Positions 42,703 through 49,910 of a stretch of 51,453 bases of DNA are shown piece by piece. Source of the DNA: Bacilli bacterium (GTDB lineage: Bacteria; Bacillota_I; Bacilli_A; RFN20; CAG-826); contig JAFZRR010000040.1 of assembly GCA_017619815.1 (NCBI GenBank), forward strand, positions 1 through 51,453, given 5' to 3'. A model generated the notes under the pieces. That model saw only the letters and a program-made list of their open reading frames with translations. It made no database searches and was not told the origin of the DNA. The position numbers and the translations under genes were made by a program. How positions within the stretch are numbered: the first letter of the stretch is position 1; each line of letters opens with the position of its first letter.

Positions 42703-45089
42703 TTAGATAATCCTCTAAATACACGGCCATTGGCTAAATCCAAAATGCCTTTGGCCTTTTTATATGGAAGAACTCCACTCGATGAGAAGGACAAACTTCT
42801 TAAACAATTCACCAAAACCATTCTCTTGAGGAAGTATCCGGTTTTGATTTGTCTTTGTCTTTCTTTTTCATCTTTGATTTTCTTCGCATCTTTAATGATT
42901 TTATTTCCGACATCAAGCATCTTGTTCTTCGCAATCTTGCCGAAGAAAGATTTAAACTCACAAATTGGAGTTTCTAATGTATATGGTTTCTTCGCTGGTT
43001 TATATTCTTCTACTTCATAACCAATGAGTTTTTCAAAGTCAGATTTTTCTAAATCTCTTAAATGTTCAGGATGGAAATATTTCTCTTCTTCTTTAGAGGA
43101 AGATAGTTTCTTTCCTTTTAATGAAATAGTCACTGATTCGACATCTTTATTCACGTGTTCGCTTAAATAGATGACATAGTCACCATCTTCTAAGACGTCT
43201 TCACCAGTTTTTCTATCATAAACAAGCAAATCAGCGATTTTTATTTTTAATTTGATTATTTGCTTATTTTTCTTATTTAAAGCGATTCTCGCGTATGTTT
43301 TGAGTTCCTTAATTGGACGATAAATCTTACTATCTACTTTTCCGACATAAATTTGAGCCACTGCATCGACATTTCTATTGCTATCATTAACCGCGGCAAA
43401 AGAGACATCGATATCTTCTTCGTTCACTTTAACTTTCAAATCTTCAAAATGATATTTGCCATATGTGAGACCATAACCAAATGGGAAACTCACATATTTC
43501 TTTGCACTGGAATAATAACGATATCCAACATAGATTGATTCTTTATATAACTCGATTGGTGTAACTGCGTATTCTTCTCCAAAAGGAACATCTTCATATT
43601 TTTCTGGCCAAGAGAAAGCAAGGTGTCCAGAAGGAGAAACTTCCCCAAAGAGGAGTTTCACAAGTGCTTCACCACCATATTGACCTGGGAGATTCATATA
43701 TAACATAGCGTCGATATTCTCTTTACAAGGAATTTCAAATGGTGCACCACCGTACATGACAAAGACAATCTTCTTTTTGAGTTCAACGAGTTTTTCAAGA
43801 AGATGAATTTGACTCTCTTCGAGTTTCATGTTGTCACGATCAAAGCCTTCGGATTCTGCGAGGTCAGAAAGACCACCGAAGAAGATGATGACATCGCTTT
43901 CTCTAGCGAGGTTTATCGCTTCTTGTTCTTGAATTAAATTGAGGATTTGTGAACCCACAGTGTAACCACGGGCAAAATCATATTGGACACCAAAGTTATT
44001 AAATGCGGTGATATTATCCACTAAATCATTCGCAGCGATTAATGCGGAACCATTTCCTTGGAAAGTGATATTGGCGAATAAATCACCAATAACGCAATAT
44101 CTCTTATCTTTATGAAGTGGTAATAAATCATCATTGTTTTTCAAAAGCACTGCGGATTTAATCGCCGCTTCTAATGCCACTTTCTTAGATTCTCTAAATA
44201 CTTCTTTAGAAGGCTTATCTGTAACGCGTGTCTTTTCAATGGCTTCTAATAATCTAGTGACTGATTCATCAACAGTCTTTTCTAAGATCATCTTGTCGTG
44301 AACACCATCGACAATCTTTTTGATATTTTCTTTAACTCCACCAGGCATTTCTAAATCTTGTCCGGCATTTAAAGAAATATCTCTATTGACCATTCCACCC
44401 CAGTCAGTGACAGTTAATCCTTGATAGTTAAATTTCTTTCTTAATCTATCCATAAGGAGATAAACATTCTCACTAGCAAATGTACCATTGATTTGGTTAT
44501 AACTTGTCATTACCATTCCAGGATTTGATTCACGAATTGCAATTTCAAATGGTTTCAAGTAAATTTCATTTAAAGCGCGTAAATCAACAACGGAATTACC
44601 GACATATCTCCACTTCTCTAAGTTATTACAGGCATAGTGTTTCATACAGGCTAAAACCTTTTCTGATTGGACACCATTGATGTAATTAGAAGCGAGATAT
44701 CCAGCAAGAAGCGGATCTTCACTTAAATATTCAAAGTTTCTTCCACATAATGGATTTCTTTTGATATTAATTCCTGGACCTAACAAAGCATTAACATCGT
44801 AATAACGACACTCTAAAGCGATTTGTTTTCCAACTTTATAAAAGAGTTCATTATCCCAACTTGCGGCAATTGCGCTTCCACATGGAAAACATGTTGCGGG
44901 TAATGTTTTAACAGTTCCGTTAAAGCCATCTGACGCTCCTTCTTTACGGACGCCATTAGGACCATCGCTCATGGTGAAAGAAGGAATATCAAAAGCTTCA
45001 ATTGGTCTGGTGCACATATTTGCGTAGCCAACCAATAAGGATGCTTTATCAAATAAAGTTAAGTGTTCAAGAATATATTTCTTATCCAT
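42690..45089 (-). CDS. GH3 beta-glycosidase
   Basis: The 799-residue protein has the GH3 N-domain with substrate loop FTMSDGPNGVRKE, GPGINIKRNPLCGRNFEYLSEDP, KHYACNN and nucleophile Asp229 in GLTVTDWGG. The alpha/beta second domain (FFGGLSDLAESEGFDRD) and an Fn3-like third domain follow, then an extra ~100-residue basic helical tail. No signal peptide, so it cleaves imported oligosaccharides. I start at 45089, MDKKYILEHL. The earlier ATG at 45116 lies in a terminator-like hairpin and adds GGGFVSTS. Neither start has a clear Shine-Dalgarno. Substrate (beta-glucoside, xyloside or other) cannot be told. Confidence 0.9.
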   Translation of the reverse strand: MDKKYILEHLTLFDKASLLVGYANMCTRPIEAFDIPSFTMSDGPNGVRKEGASDGFNGTVKTLPATCFPCGSAIAASWDNELFYKVGKQIALECRYYDVNALLGPGINIKRNPLCGRNFEYLSEDPLLAGYLASNYINGVQSEKVLACMKHYACNNLEKWRYVGNSVVDLRALNEIYLKPFEIAIRESNPGMVMTSYNQINGTFASENVYLLMDRLRKKFNYQGLTVTDWGGMVNRDISLNAGQDLEMPGGVKENIKKIVDGVHDKMILEKTVDESVTRLLEAIEKTRVTDKPSKEVFRESKKVALEAAIKSAVLLKNNDDLLPLHKDKRYCVIGDLFANITFQGNGSALIAANDLVDNITAFNNFGVQYDFARGYTVGSQILNLIQEQEAINLARESDVIIFFGGLSDLAESEGFDRDNMKLEESQIHLLEKLVELKKKIVFVMYGGAPFEIPCKENIDAMLYMNLPGQYGGEALVKLLFGEVSPSGHLAFSWPEKYEDVPFGEEYAVTPIELYKESIYVGYRYYSSAKKYVSFPFGYGLTYGKYHFEDLKVKVNEEDIDVSFAAVNDSNRNVDAVAQIYVGKVDSKIYRPIKELKTYARIALNKKNKQIIKLKIKIADLLVYDRKTGEDVLEDGDYVIYLSEHVNKDVESVTISLKGKKLSSSKEEEKYFHPEHLRDLEKSDFEKLIGYEVEEYKPAKKPYTLETPICEFKSFFGKIAKNKMLDVGNKIIKDAKKIKDEKERQRQIKTGYFLKRMVLVNCLRSLSFSSSGVLPYKKAKGILDLANGRVFRGLSKLIR

Positions 45090-45103
45090 AGATGTAGATA
45101 CAA

Positions 45104-45131
45104 AACCCCCACCCATAGGCAGGGGTCTTAA
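45104..45131 (-). terminator. GC-rich hairpin after preA
   Basis: On the minus strand ACCCCTGCC pairs with GGGTGGGGGT over 9 bp, including two G-T pairs, with a short loop. TTTTG follows. It is just past the preA stop codon (45138) and 15 bases before the GH3 start, so GH3 either is expressed through read-through or from a promoter before the hairpin (TTCAAG, 17 bp, TAATAT within the preA end). Confidence 0.65.
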
Positions 45132-45137
45132 TATATA

Positions 45138-46409
45138 TTAAAGCTTTTCGACGCTTTCTTGAAGAACCATCTTTGATAAGTTCTTCGCTTTGCGACCAGG
45201 TTTGAGTACTCTTTCACCTGGCTTGATTGCGCCGACAGGACAGACAAGTCCGCATAATAAGCAACCAACACATTTATCTTTATTACATGTTGGACGACGG
45301 TTTTCTTTATCCCATTCCATAGCTTGGTGGGCACCATCATAACAGGAGATCACACATCTACCACAGCCGACACACTTGTCATTATTGATTTCTGGATAGA
45401 CTTTATAGTCTCTATCGAGTTCTTCCGCTGGAATGATGTTCTTATTTGCAAGACCAACTAAGTCTTCTAATTTATCAACACCTTGTTCATCCATATAATG
45501 CATTAAGCCGTTCTTCATATCTTCAACGATACGATAGCCATATTGCATAATACCGGTTGTGACTTGTAAATTCTTACAACCTAATAAGATGAATTCCGCA
45601 GCGTCTTCCCAAGTTTCGATACCACCGATACCGGAGATTTCAACATCCTTGAGTTGAGGATGTGTTTTCATTTGTTGAATGAATCTTAAAGCTACTGGTT
45701 TAACAGCTTTACCGGAATAACCAGAAATAGATGATTTGCCATTGATGATTGGTAAACCAACTTTCTTATCTAAATCAACATTGATAATTGATTTGATTGT
45801 GTTAATGGCAGCGATACCATCCGCACCACCTTCGATAGAGGCGATTGCAGGAACACACATATCAGTAATATTTGGTGTCATCTTTGCCATAAATGGAAGT
45901 TTGGTACTTCTTCTTACCGCGGCGCAGTATTTCTTACATAATTCAGGATTACTACCAACGTCACTACCCATCGCATGAGATGTCATTTGAGGACAGGAGA
46001 AGTTAAGTTCAATCATATCCGCACCGGCTTCGGTAACGAGTTTAGCAAGTACTTCCCAGTCTTCTTCATTACTACCCATGATGGAAGCAATCAAAACTTG
46101 ATTTGGGAATTCTTTCTTTAATCTTCTTAAATCTGCGAGGTTTTCTTCTAATGAATGCTCTGCGATTTGTTCCATGTTTTTAAAACCAACGAATGGTTCT
46201 GCTTCTTTTGTTAAAGCATCAAAACGTGGAGAGACTTCATCAATTAAATAATGTTTTGGACCAATTGTCTTAAAGACAACACCACCCCAACCTTCTCTAT
46301 ATGCTTTCGCACACATGTCATAACAGTTACCAACTGGAGAAGATGACAAACAGAATGGATTAGGGAATTTCACACCCATGAAGGTAATGGATAAATCTTT
46401 CTTAACCAT
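45138..46409 (-). CDS. preA: Dihydropyrimidine dehydrogenase subunit PreA
   Basis: The 423-residue protein has a dihydroorotate-dehydrogenase-like FMN barrel (about 1-310) with NFSCPQMTSHAMG (catalytic Cys) and ASIEGGADGIAAINT. It ends in two 4Fe-4S ferredoxin motifs, CVGCGRCVISC and CVGCLLCGLVCP (about 337-395). With PreT it reduces uracil or thymine with NAD(P)H. It shares one base with the preT stop, so co-translated. A GC-rich terminator hairpin follows. Confidence 0.93.
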   Translation of the reverse strand: MVKKDLSITFMGVKFPNPFCLSSSPVGNCYDMCAKAYREGWGGVVFKTIGPKHYLIDEVSPRFDALTKEAEPFVGFKNMEQIAEHSLEENLADLRRLKKEFPNQVLIASIMGSNEEDWEVLAKLVTEAGADMIELNFSCPQMTSHAMGSDVGSNPELCKKYCAAVRRSTKLPFMAKMTPNITDMCVPAIASIEGGADGIAAINTIKSIINVDLDKKVGLPIINGKSSISGYSGKAVKPVALRFIQQMKTHPQLKDVEISGIGGIETWEDAAEFILLGCKNLQVTTGIMQYGYRIVEDMKNGLMHYMDEQGVDKLEDLVGLANKNIIPAEELDRDYKVYPEINNDKCVGCGRCVISCYDGAHQAMEWDKENRRPTCNKDKCVGCLLCGLVCPVGAIKPGERVLKPGRKAKNLSKMVLQESVEKL

Positions 46410-47641
46410 TATTTTTTACCTCCTAAAAATCTTTTCACCTCGAAGGCGACTTCTTTACCAGAACGGACACCCCAGACAACAGTCTTTTCACCATGACCAA
46501 TATCACCAGCGAAGAAGACGTTTGTATCAGGTACTCTTACGCCTTTAGCGTTGATTTCGCCTTTTTCAAGTTCAACACCTAAGTTTTCAACATTTGGACT
46601 TTGTCCAACCGCTAAGATGATGAGATCAGCTTTAACTTTTAATTCAGCTGGAATAACTCTATGTTTGAATTTGACAATGCCACCTCTAGCCACTGCCACT
46701 GGGACATAGCCATCGATAATTGTGACGCCTTGTTCTTGGGCATTTTCGAGTTCTTTCTTGCTGGCTTTAAATTCAGAGAATTGTTCATAAACAACATCTG
46801 TGACATGTGGGCAACCTAAGAGTTTGAGTGATGTGACGACATCCATTGCGACGTCTCCACCACCAACAACTAAGACATTTTCTGGAACTTTAACATTGCC
46901 TTTCTTGTCTTTACATTTCTTTAACCAATCAACCGCTTTAATGACTTTGCGGTTATTTTCAAACATTGGAAGCATCTTACCTTCGCTATAGCCAACAGCG
47001 ATGATAACTGCATCGTATTCTTTTCTTAATTCTTCAATCTTGATATCTTCACCAACTTTTGTGTTAAGGACAATATCAACACCCATTTCAACAATGCGTT
47101 TGATTTCCTTATCAACGATTTGATTTGGTAAACGGTATTCTGGAATACCATATCTTAGATATCCACCAGCCTTGGCTTCTTTTTCATAAATGGTCACTTG
47201 ATAACCATCTTCTGCGAGTTTTGCAGCAGCGGTTAAACCAGCTGGGCCAGAACCAATAACTGCGACTTTCTTACCATTTGGTTCTTTGACTTCAACGATA
47301 TCCATCTTCAAGGCATCTTCGAAATCTGTGATGTAGCGTTGAATGAGTCCAATTTCAATTGGTTTATCAATACCACTTCTAGAACAACCGGCCTGACAAT
47401 ATCTTTCAGTTGGACACACTCTTGCGCATATCGCACCTAAAATATTATTGATACGGACGGTTTCTGCCGCCCCTTTGACGTTTTTAAAACGTAAGGAACG
47501 AATAAATTTAGCAGGATCAGTTCCCGCTGGACAACTTGATGAACATGGAGCGTCTAGACATAGCAAACATCTGCTTGCTTCTTCCATGACTAAACGTGGC
47601 GAAAAGCCAACTTCATATTCTTCTCTGTACTTCTCGGACAT
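46409..47641 (-). CDS. preT: Dihydropyrimidine dehydrogenase subunit PreT
   Basis: The 410-residue electron-transfer subunit has N-terminal Cys clusters CLLCLDAPCSSSCP and CARVCPTERYCQAGC for 4Fe-4S centres. The FAD motif is VAVIGSGPAGLTAA and the NAD(P) motif VLVVGGGDVAMDV, ending ATG-like with VFFAGDIGHGEKTVVW. It passes electrons to PreA. I start it at ATG 47641 because GGAGG lies 8 bases before it. The GTG at 47656 would put the binding site inside the gene. A perfect palindrome at 47665-47681 lies just upstream. Confidence 0.92.
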   Translation of the reverse strand: MSEKYREEYEVGFSPRLVMEEASRCLLCLDAPCSSSCPAGTDPAKFIRSLRFKNVKGAAETVRINNILGAICARVCPTERYCQAGCSRSGIDKPIEIGLIQRYITDFEDALKMDIVEVKEPNGKKVAVIGSGPAGLTAAAKLAEDGYQVTIYEKEAKAGGYLRYGIPEYRLPNQIVDKEIKRIVEMGVDIVLNTKVGEDIKIEELRKEYDAVIIAVGYSEGKMLPMFENNRKVIKAVDWLKKCKDKKGNVKVPENVLVVGGGDVAMDVVTSLKLLGCPHVTDVVYEQFSEFKASKKELENAQEQGVTIIDGYVPVAVARGGIVKFKHRVIPAELKVKADLIILAVGQSPNVENLGVELEKGEINAKGVRVPDTNVFFAGDIGHGEKTVVWGVRSGKEVAFEVKRFLGGKK

Positions 47642-47664
47642 TATGTTTTCCTCCACAAAAAGTA

Positions 47665-47681
47665 TTAAGAAATATTCTTAA
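47665..47681 (-). promoter_or_regulatory. Palindromic operator candidate upstream of preT
   Basis: TTAAGAAATATTCTTAA is a perfect 7-3-7 inverted repeat 24-40 bases before the preT start. No T-run follows it, so a protein site is more likely than a terminator. No regulator gene is adjacent. Confidence 0.5.
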
Positions 47682-47717
47682 GTTCATTTTAGCAAAGGAA
47701 TAATTTAAAAGGAATAA

Positions 47718-47748
47718 ATAAAAAAGCCATGCTTATTGATTCATGGCT
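47718..47748 (-). terminator. Intrinsic terminator of the PIN-toxin gene
   Basis: On the minus strand AGCCATG (47748-47742) and CATGGCT (47731-47725) form a perfect 7-bp stem with a T-run (47724-47718) after it. The stop codon at 47735-47733 is inside the loop. Confidence 0.8.
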
Positions 47749-48155
47749 TCTAATAAAATAACTAATTCTCTCGGGGTGATAATTATTTGTTTTGAATTTT
47801 TGAAATCATCAATGTTGTTTGTGACGATATATCCAACATTGAATATTTTTGCAGTTTCATCTATAACAGCATCTTCATAATCTTCAATATTAGATCGTAA
47901 ACAATATTCGCAAACAGATTTTAAACAAGGAAGTGTTTCGAATTGTTCCATGATTATACGAAGGATTCTTCTTTTTTCGGTTTCAGAGGAAACATATTTT
48001 CGAAGGATGTAATAAATATCAGTGATTTGTTTTGAAGATATATATCCTTCAATTGTTTCATTAGCGACATATCTCATTAGTTTCTTTTGATTTTTAAAAT
48101 CATCACGACAAGTGATTGCGTCAATAAGAACATTTGTGTCAAATAATACTTTCAT
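47733..48155 (-). CDS. PIN-domain toxin, VapC-like
   Basis: The 140-residue PIN nuclease has conserved acids Asp6 (LFDTNVLID), Asp46, Asp92 or Asp95 (EDYEDAV) and Asp116/117 (NNIDDF), which hold the metal for RNA cutting. The gene begins 2 bases after its antitoxin gene, standard for VapBC-type pairs. Its RNA target cannot be told. Likely a stabilisation or stress module. Confidence 0.87.
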   Translation of the reverse strand: MKVLFDTNVLIDAITCRDDFKNQKKLMRYVANETIEGYISSKQITDIYYILRKYVSSETEKRRILRIIMEQFETLPCLKSVCEYCLRSNIEDYEDAVIDETAKIFNVGYIVTNNIDDFKNSKQIIITPRELVILLEAMNQ

Positions 48156-48157
48156 AA

Positions 48158-48361
48158 TTATTCTCTATCAATATCATCAAAAGATGCGTTTGCAGGAAGC
48201 ACATTTAAAATCGATTCCATATCTATTAATCTTTTTTCTTTAGATGGAGATGTCACAAAAACAACCTTACCTCTAAATGTAACGTTAATTTTTTCTTCTT
48301 GTGCCACTTTTAAATACTTTCCAAAATTTCTTTTGAATTCAGTTGCAGTAATTGTACACAT
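48158..48361 (-). CDS. Phd/YefM-type antitoxin
   Basis: The 67-residue protein starts MCTITATEFKRNFGKYLKVAQ, the DNA-binding fold of Phd/YefM antitoxins. A C-terminal acidic tail (ANASFDDIDRE) probably binds the PIN toxin. A GGAGG site precedes the start. It very likely represses its own promoter through the palindrome at 48392-48402. Confidence 0.82.
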   Translation of the reverse strand: MCTITATEFKRNFGKYLKVAQEEKINVTFRGKVVFVTSPSKEKRLIDMESILNVLPANASFDDIDRE

Positions 48362-48385
48362 AACTAATCCTCCAATCGCACATTT

Positions 48386-48414
48386 AGAATATCACGAATT
48401 GTGCTATTAATCAA
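48386..48414 (-). promoter_or_regulatory. Toxin/antitoxin promoter
   Basis: On the minus strand TTGATT (48414-48409) and TATTCT (48391-48386) have a 17-bp spacer. Within the spacer, CACGAATTGTG-like sequence (imperfect palindrome, 4 of 5 arm bases) is a likely autorepression site. Confidence 0.6.
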
Positions 48415-48424
48415 TTCAGAGCAC

Positions 48425-48454
48425 AAAAAAAGAGCCGCTCTTAAGAACGACTCT
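48425..48454 (-). terminator. Intrinsic terminator of the 201-residue lipoprotein gene
   Basis: A 12-bp near-perfect hairpin (48431-48454, two G-T pairs) with a T-run at 48430-48425 on the minus strand. Confidence 0.8.
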
Positions 48455-48472
48455 TCCTTATAAGTTCAATTA

Positions 48473-49078
48473 CTATTTGTAGGAAACTGTAATTTTAACG
48501 GAACCTTTTTGTGTGCCTTCCATGGTTATACCACCAGCAGACATCTTTGCGGACATGTCCATTTTTTCTTCCATTAAAACCATGTAACCATATTTGTCGA
48601 ATTTCGCTTTTTCTGAACATTTGTTGTATTTGTATTCGACATTTGCTGTAGTTCCCATTATTTCTTCTTGACCAGAATATGAACCATTAATTGTGGTAAC
48701 AACGCTGAAATCAGAATAGTATGTCACTTTGTAATCAATTTGTTCTGGAATTCCTTCTGGTCTTTCTTCCATATCAGAGACTTTTAATCCCTTAATGCAC
48801 ATGAGATACTGCTTATCAAAAGCGTGTTCTGTGTCTTCGGTAATCCAACCAGCATCAGACCAAGTGAATTTGACAGAATAATTTTCTTTTTCTGTTGCTT
48901 CTTCAGCCATGCCTGTTCCAACCATATCAGAAACATATTTAATTGTCGCTTCTTGATATTGGTGTTCTTCAAGAGCATCAACCTTAGCTTGGAATTTTTC
49001 CGCGCTGATTTTTTGAGCGCATGCTGTCAATAGGACTAGTGTTGCGCTGCACATTAAAACTTTGTTTAAAACTTTCAT
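48473..49078 (-). CDS. Lipoprotein, unknown, paralogue A
   Basis: The 201-residue lipoprotein (lipobox LLTAC, Cys20) starts KISAEKFQAKVDALEEHQYQEATIKY. It has a beta-rich body with VGTG, ITED, a YYSDFSV strand, an FDKYGYM strand and a last GTQKGSVKITVSYK. It aligns throughout with the 200-residue lipoprotein at 49188 (EDG/EDT, KYGYM with KFGYL, GTxxGxxxIxxxYx). The family is not recognised. The pattern of repeated strands suggests an LppX/LolA-like beta half-barrel, but this is only a resemblance. It follows an extended -10 promoter (49112-49120). Confidence 0.7.
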   Translation of the reverse strand: MKVLNKVLMCSATLVLLTACAQKISAEKFQAKVDALEEHQYQEATIKYVSDMVGTGMAEEATEKENYSVKFTWSDAGWITEDTEHAFDKQYLMCIKGLKVSDMEERPEGIPEQIDYKVTYYSDFSVVTTINGSYSGQEEIMGTTANVEYKYNKCSEKAKFDKYGYMVLMEEKMDMSAKMSAGGITMEGTQKGSVKITVSYK

Positions 49079-49111
49079 TTGTAAATATTTCCCCCTAAAA
49101 GTTCTGTTTAT

Positions 49112-49120
49112 ATTTTACCA
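49112..49120 (-). promoter_or_regulatory. Extended -10 promoter of lipoprotein A
   Basis: TGGTAAAAT on the minus strand (49120-49112) is an extended -10, 34 bases before the ATG at 49078. A TGTTTAT box (49105-49111) overlaps the start-site area. Confidence 0.45.
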
Positions 49121-49160
49121 TATAGTAAAGTGAGAACTATATTTTTTTATGTTTCTTTAT

Positions 49161-49189
49161 AAAAGAAAAGAGAGGGCTTTTCCTCTCTT
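49161..49189 (-). terminator. Intrinsic terminator of lipoprotein B
   Basis: AAGAGAGG (49189-49182 on the minus strand) and CCTCTCTT (49176-49169) form an 8-bp stem that overlaps the stop codon. A T-rich run follows. Confidence 0.75.
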
Positions 49190-49790
49190 ATCTATATGTA
49201 ATTTTGATATTTGACTCACCACTCTTGGTGCCTCTATATGTTGTATCTCCTGAAACCTGAGTGATGTTTTGATTATATGTTCCCTTTAAAGAAGCTAGAT
49301 ATCCAAACTTGTTAATTGTGATTGTCATTTGAGAATCGATATCCACTGTTCTATTGGCACCCATCATATTATCTACAAAAGTACCATCTTCTTTAATTTT
49401 CACAGTTAAATCAGAATAAAACTTGTAACTATAAGATAGTTCTGGGTTTTCTACCCACGATTTAAGACTTTCTAATGAACTAAAGTCATAAATGTATTTT
49501 CTTAATAATGAGTCACCATCTTCGACGATCCAAGCGTCTGTATCAGCGTAATGAGTGTATTCTTCAGTTCTCTCTTCAAATCTATTTTGCGCAAAATCAC
49601 CAGTTCCGACGATTTTCTCTGTCGCATGTATAGTAGCGCCAGAATAGTTTGGTTCTTCGATTTTGGTTAATATTGCATTAAATTCCTCTGCGGTTATTTC
49701 TTTTGGATTGTCGTTTTCTTTTTTAGGACCGCAGCCAATAAGTAAGAATAAAGATGAGAGACCAATAAATAAGATATTGATGTTTTTCAT
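49188..49790 (-). CDS. Lipoprotein, unknown, paralogue B
   Basis: The 200-residue lipoprotein (lipobox LLIGC, Cys20) is a paralogue of the 201-residue protein downstream, sharing about a quarter to a third of residues by eye. Landmarks are ITAEEFNAILTKIEEPNYSGATI, DTDAWIVEDG, YSYKFYSDLTV, INKFGYLASL and YRGTKSGESNIKITYR. The start at 49790 has GGAGG 7 bases upstream, while the frame open to 49838 would put 16 residues before the signal peptide. ATAAACA (49831-49837) and GTAAACA (49852-49858) lie upstream, 21 bp apart. Confidence 0.7.
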   Translation of the reverse strand: MKNINILFIGLSSLFLLIGCGPKKENDNPKEITAEEFNAILTKIEEPNYSGATIHATEKIVGTGDFAQNRFEERTEEYTHYADTDAWIVEDGDSLLRKYIYDFSSLESLKSWVENPELSYSYKFYSDLTVKIKEDGTFVDNMMGANRTVDIDSQMTITINKFGYLASLKGTYNQNITQVSGDTTYRGTKSGESNIKITYR

Positions 49791-49881
49791 ATCAATTCCT
49801 CCTTGGGCAAATAAAATAACATACACAAATATAAACAAATCAAATTAGTTAGTAAACATCATTAAAACTTGAAAAAAGAAA

Positions 49882-49899
49882 AGAGGGATTTCTCCCTCT
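49882..49899 (-). terminator. Intrinsic terminator of the protease gene
   Basis: AGAGGGA and TCCCTCT (49882-49888, 49893-49899) form a 7-bp perfect stem with a 4-base loop. On the minus strand a T-rich run follows (49881-49870). Confidence 0.75.
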
Positions 49900-49910
49900 C
49901 TTATAAGTGA

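Noticed and set aside
47642..47656. GTG start of preT at 47656
   Set aside because: The first codons are the ribosome binding site of the ATG at 47641.
49791..49838. Upstream start of lipoprotein B
   Set aside because: It would include the GGAGG site in the coding part and spoil the signal peptide.
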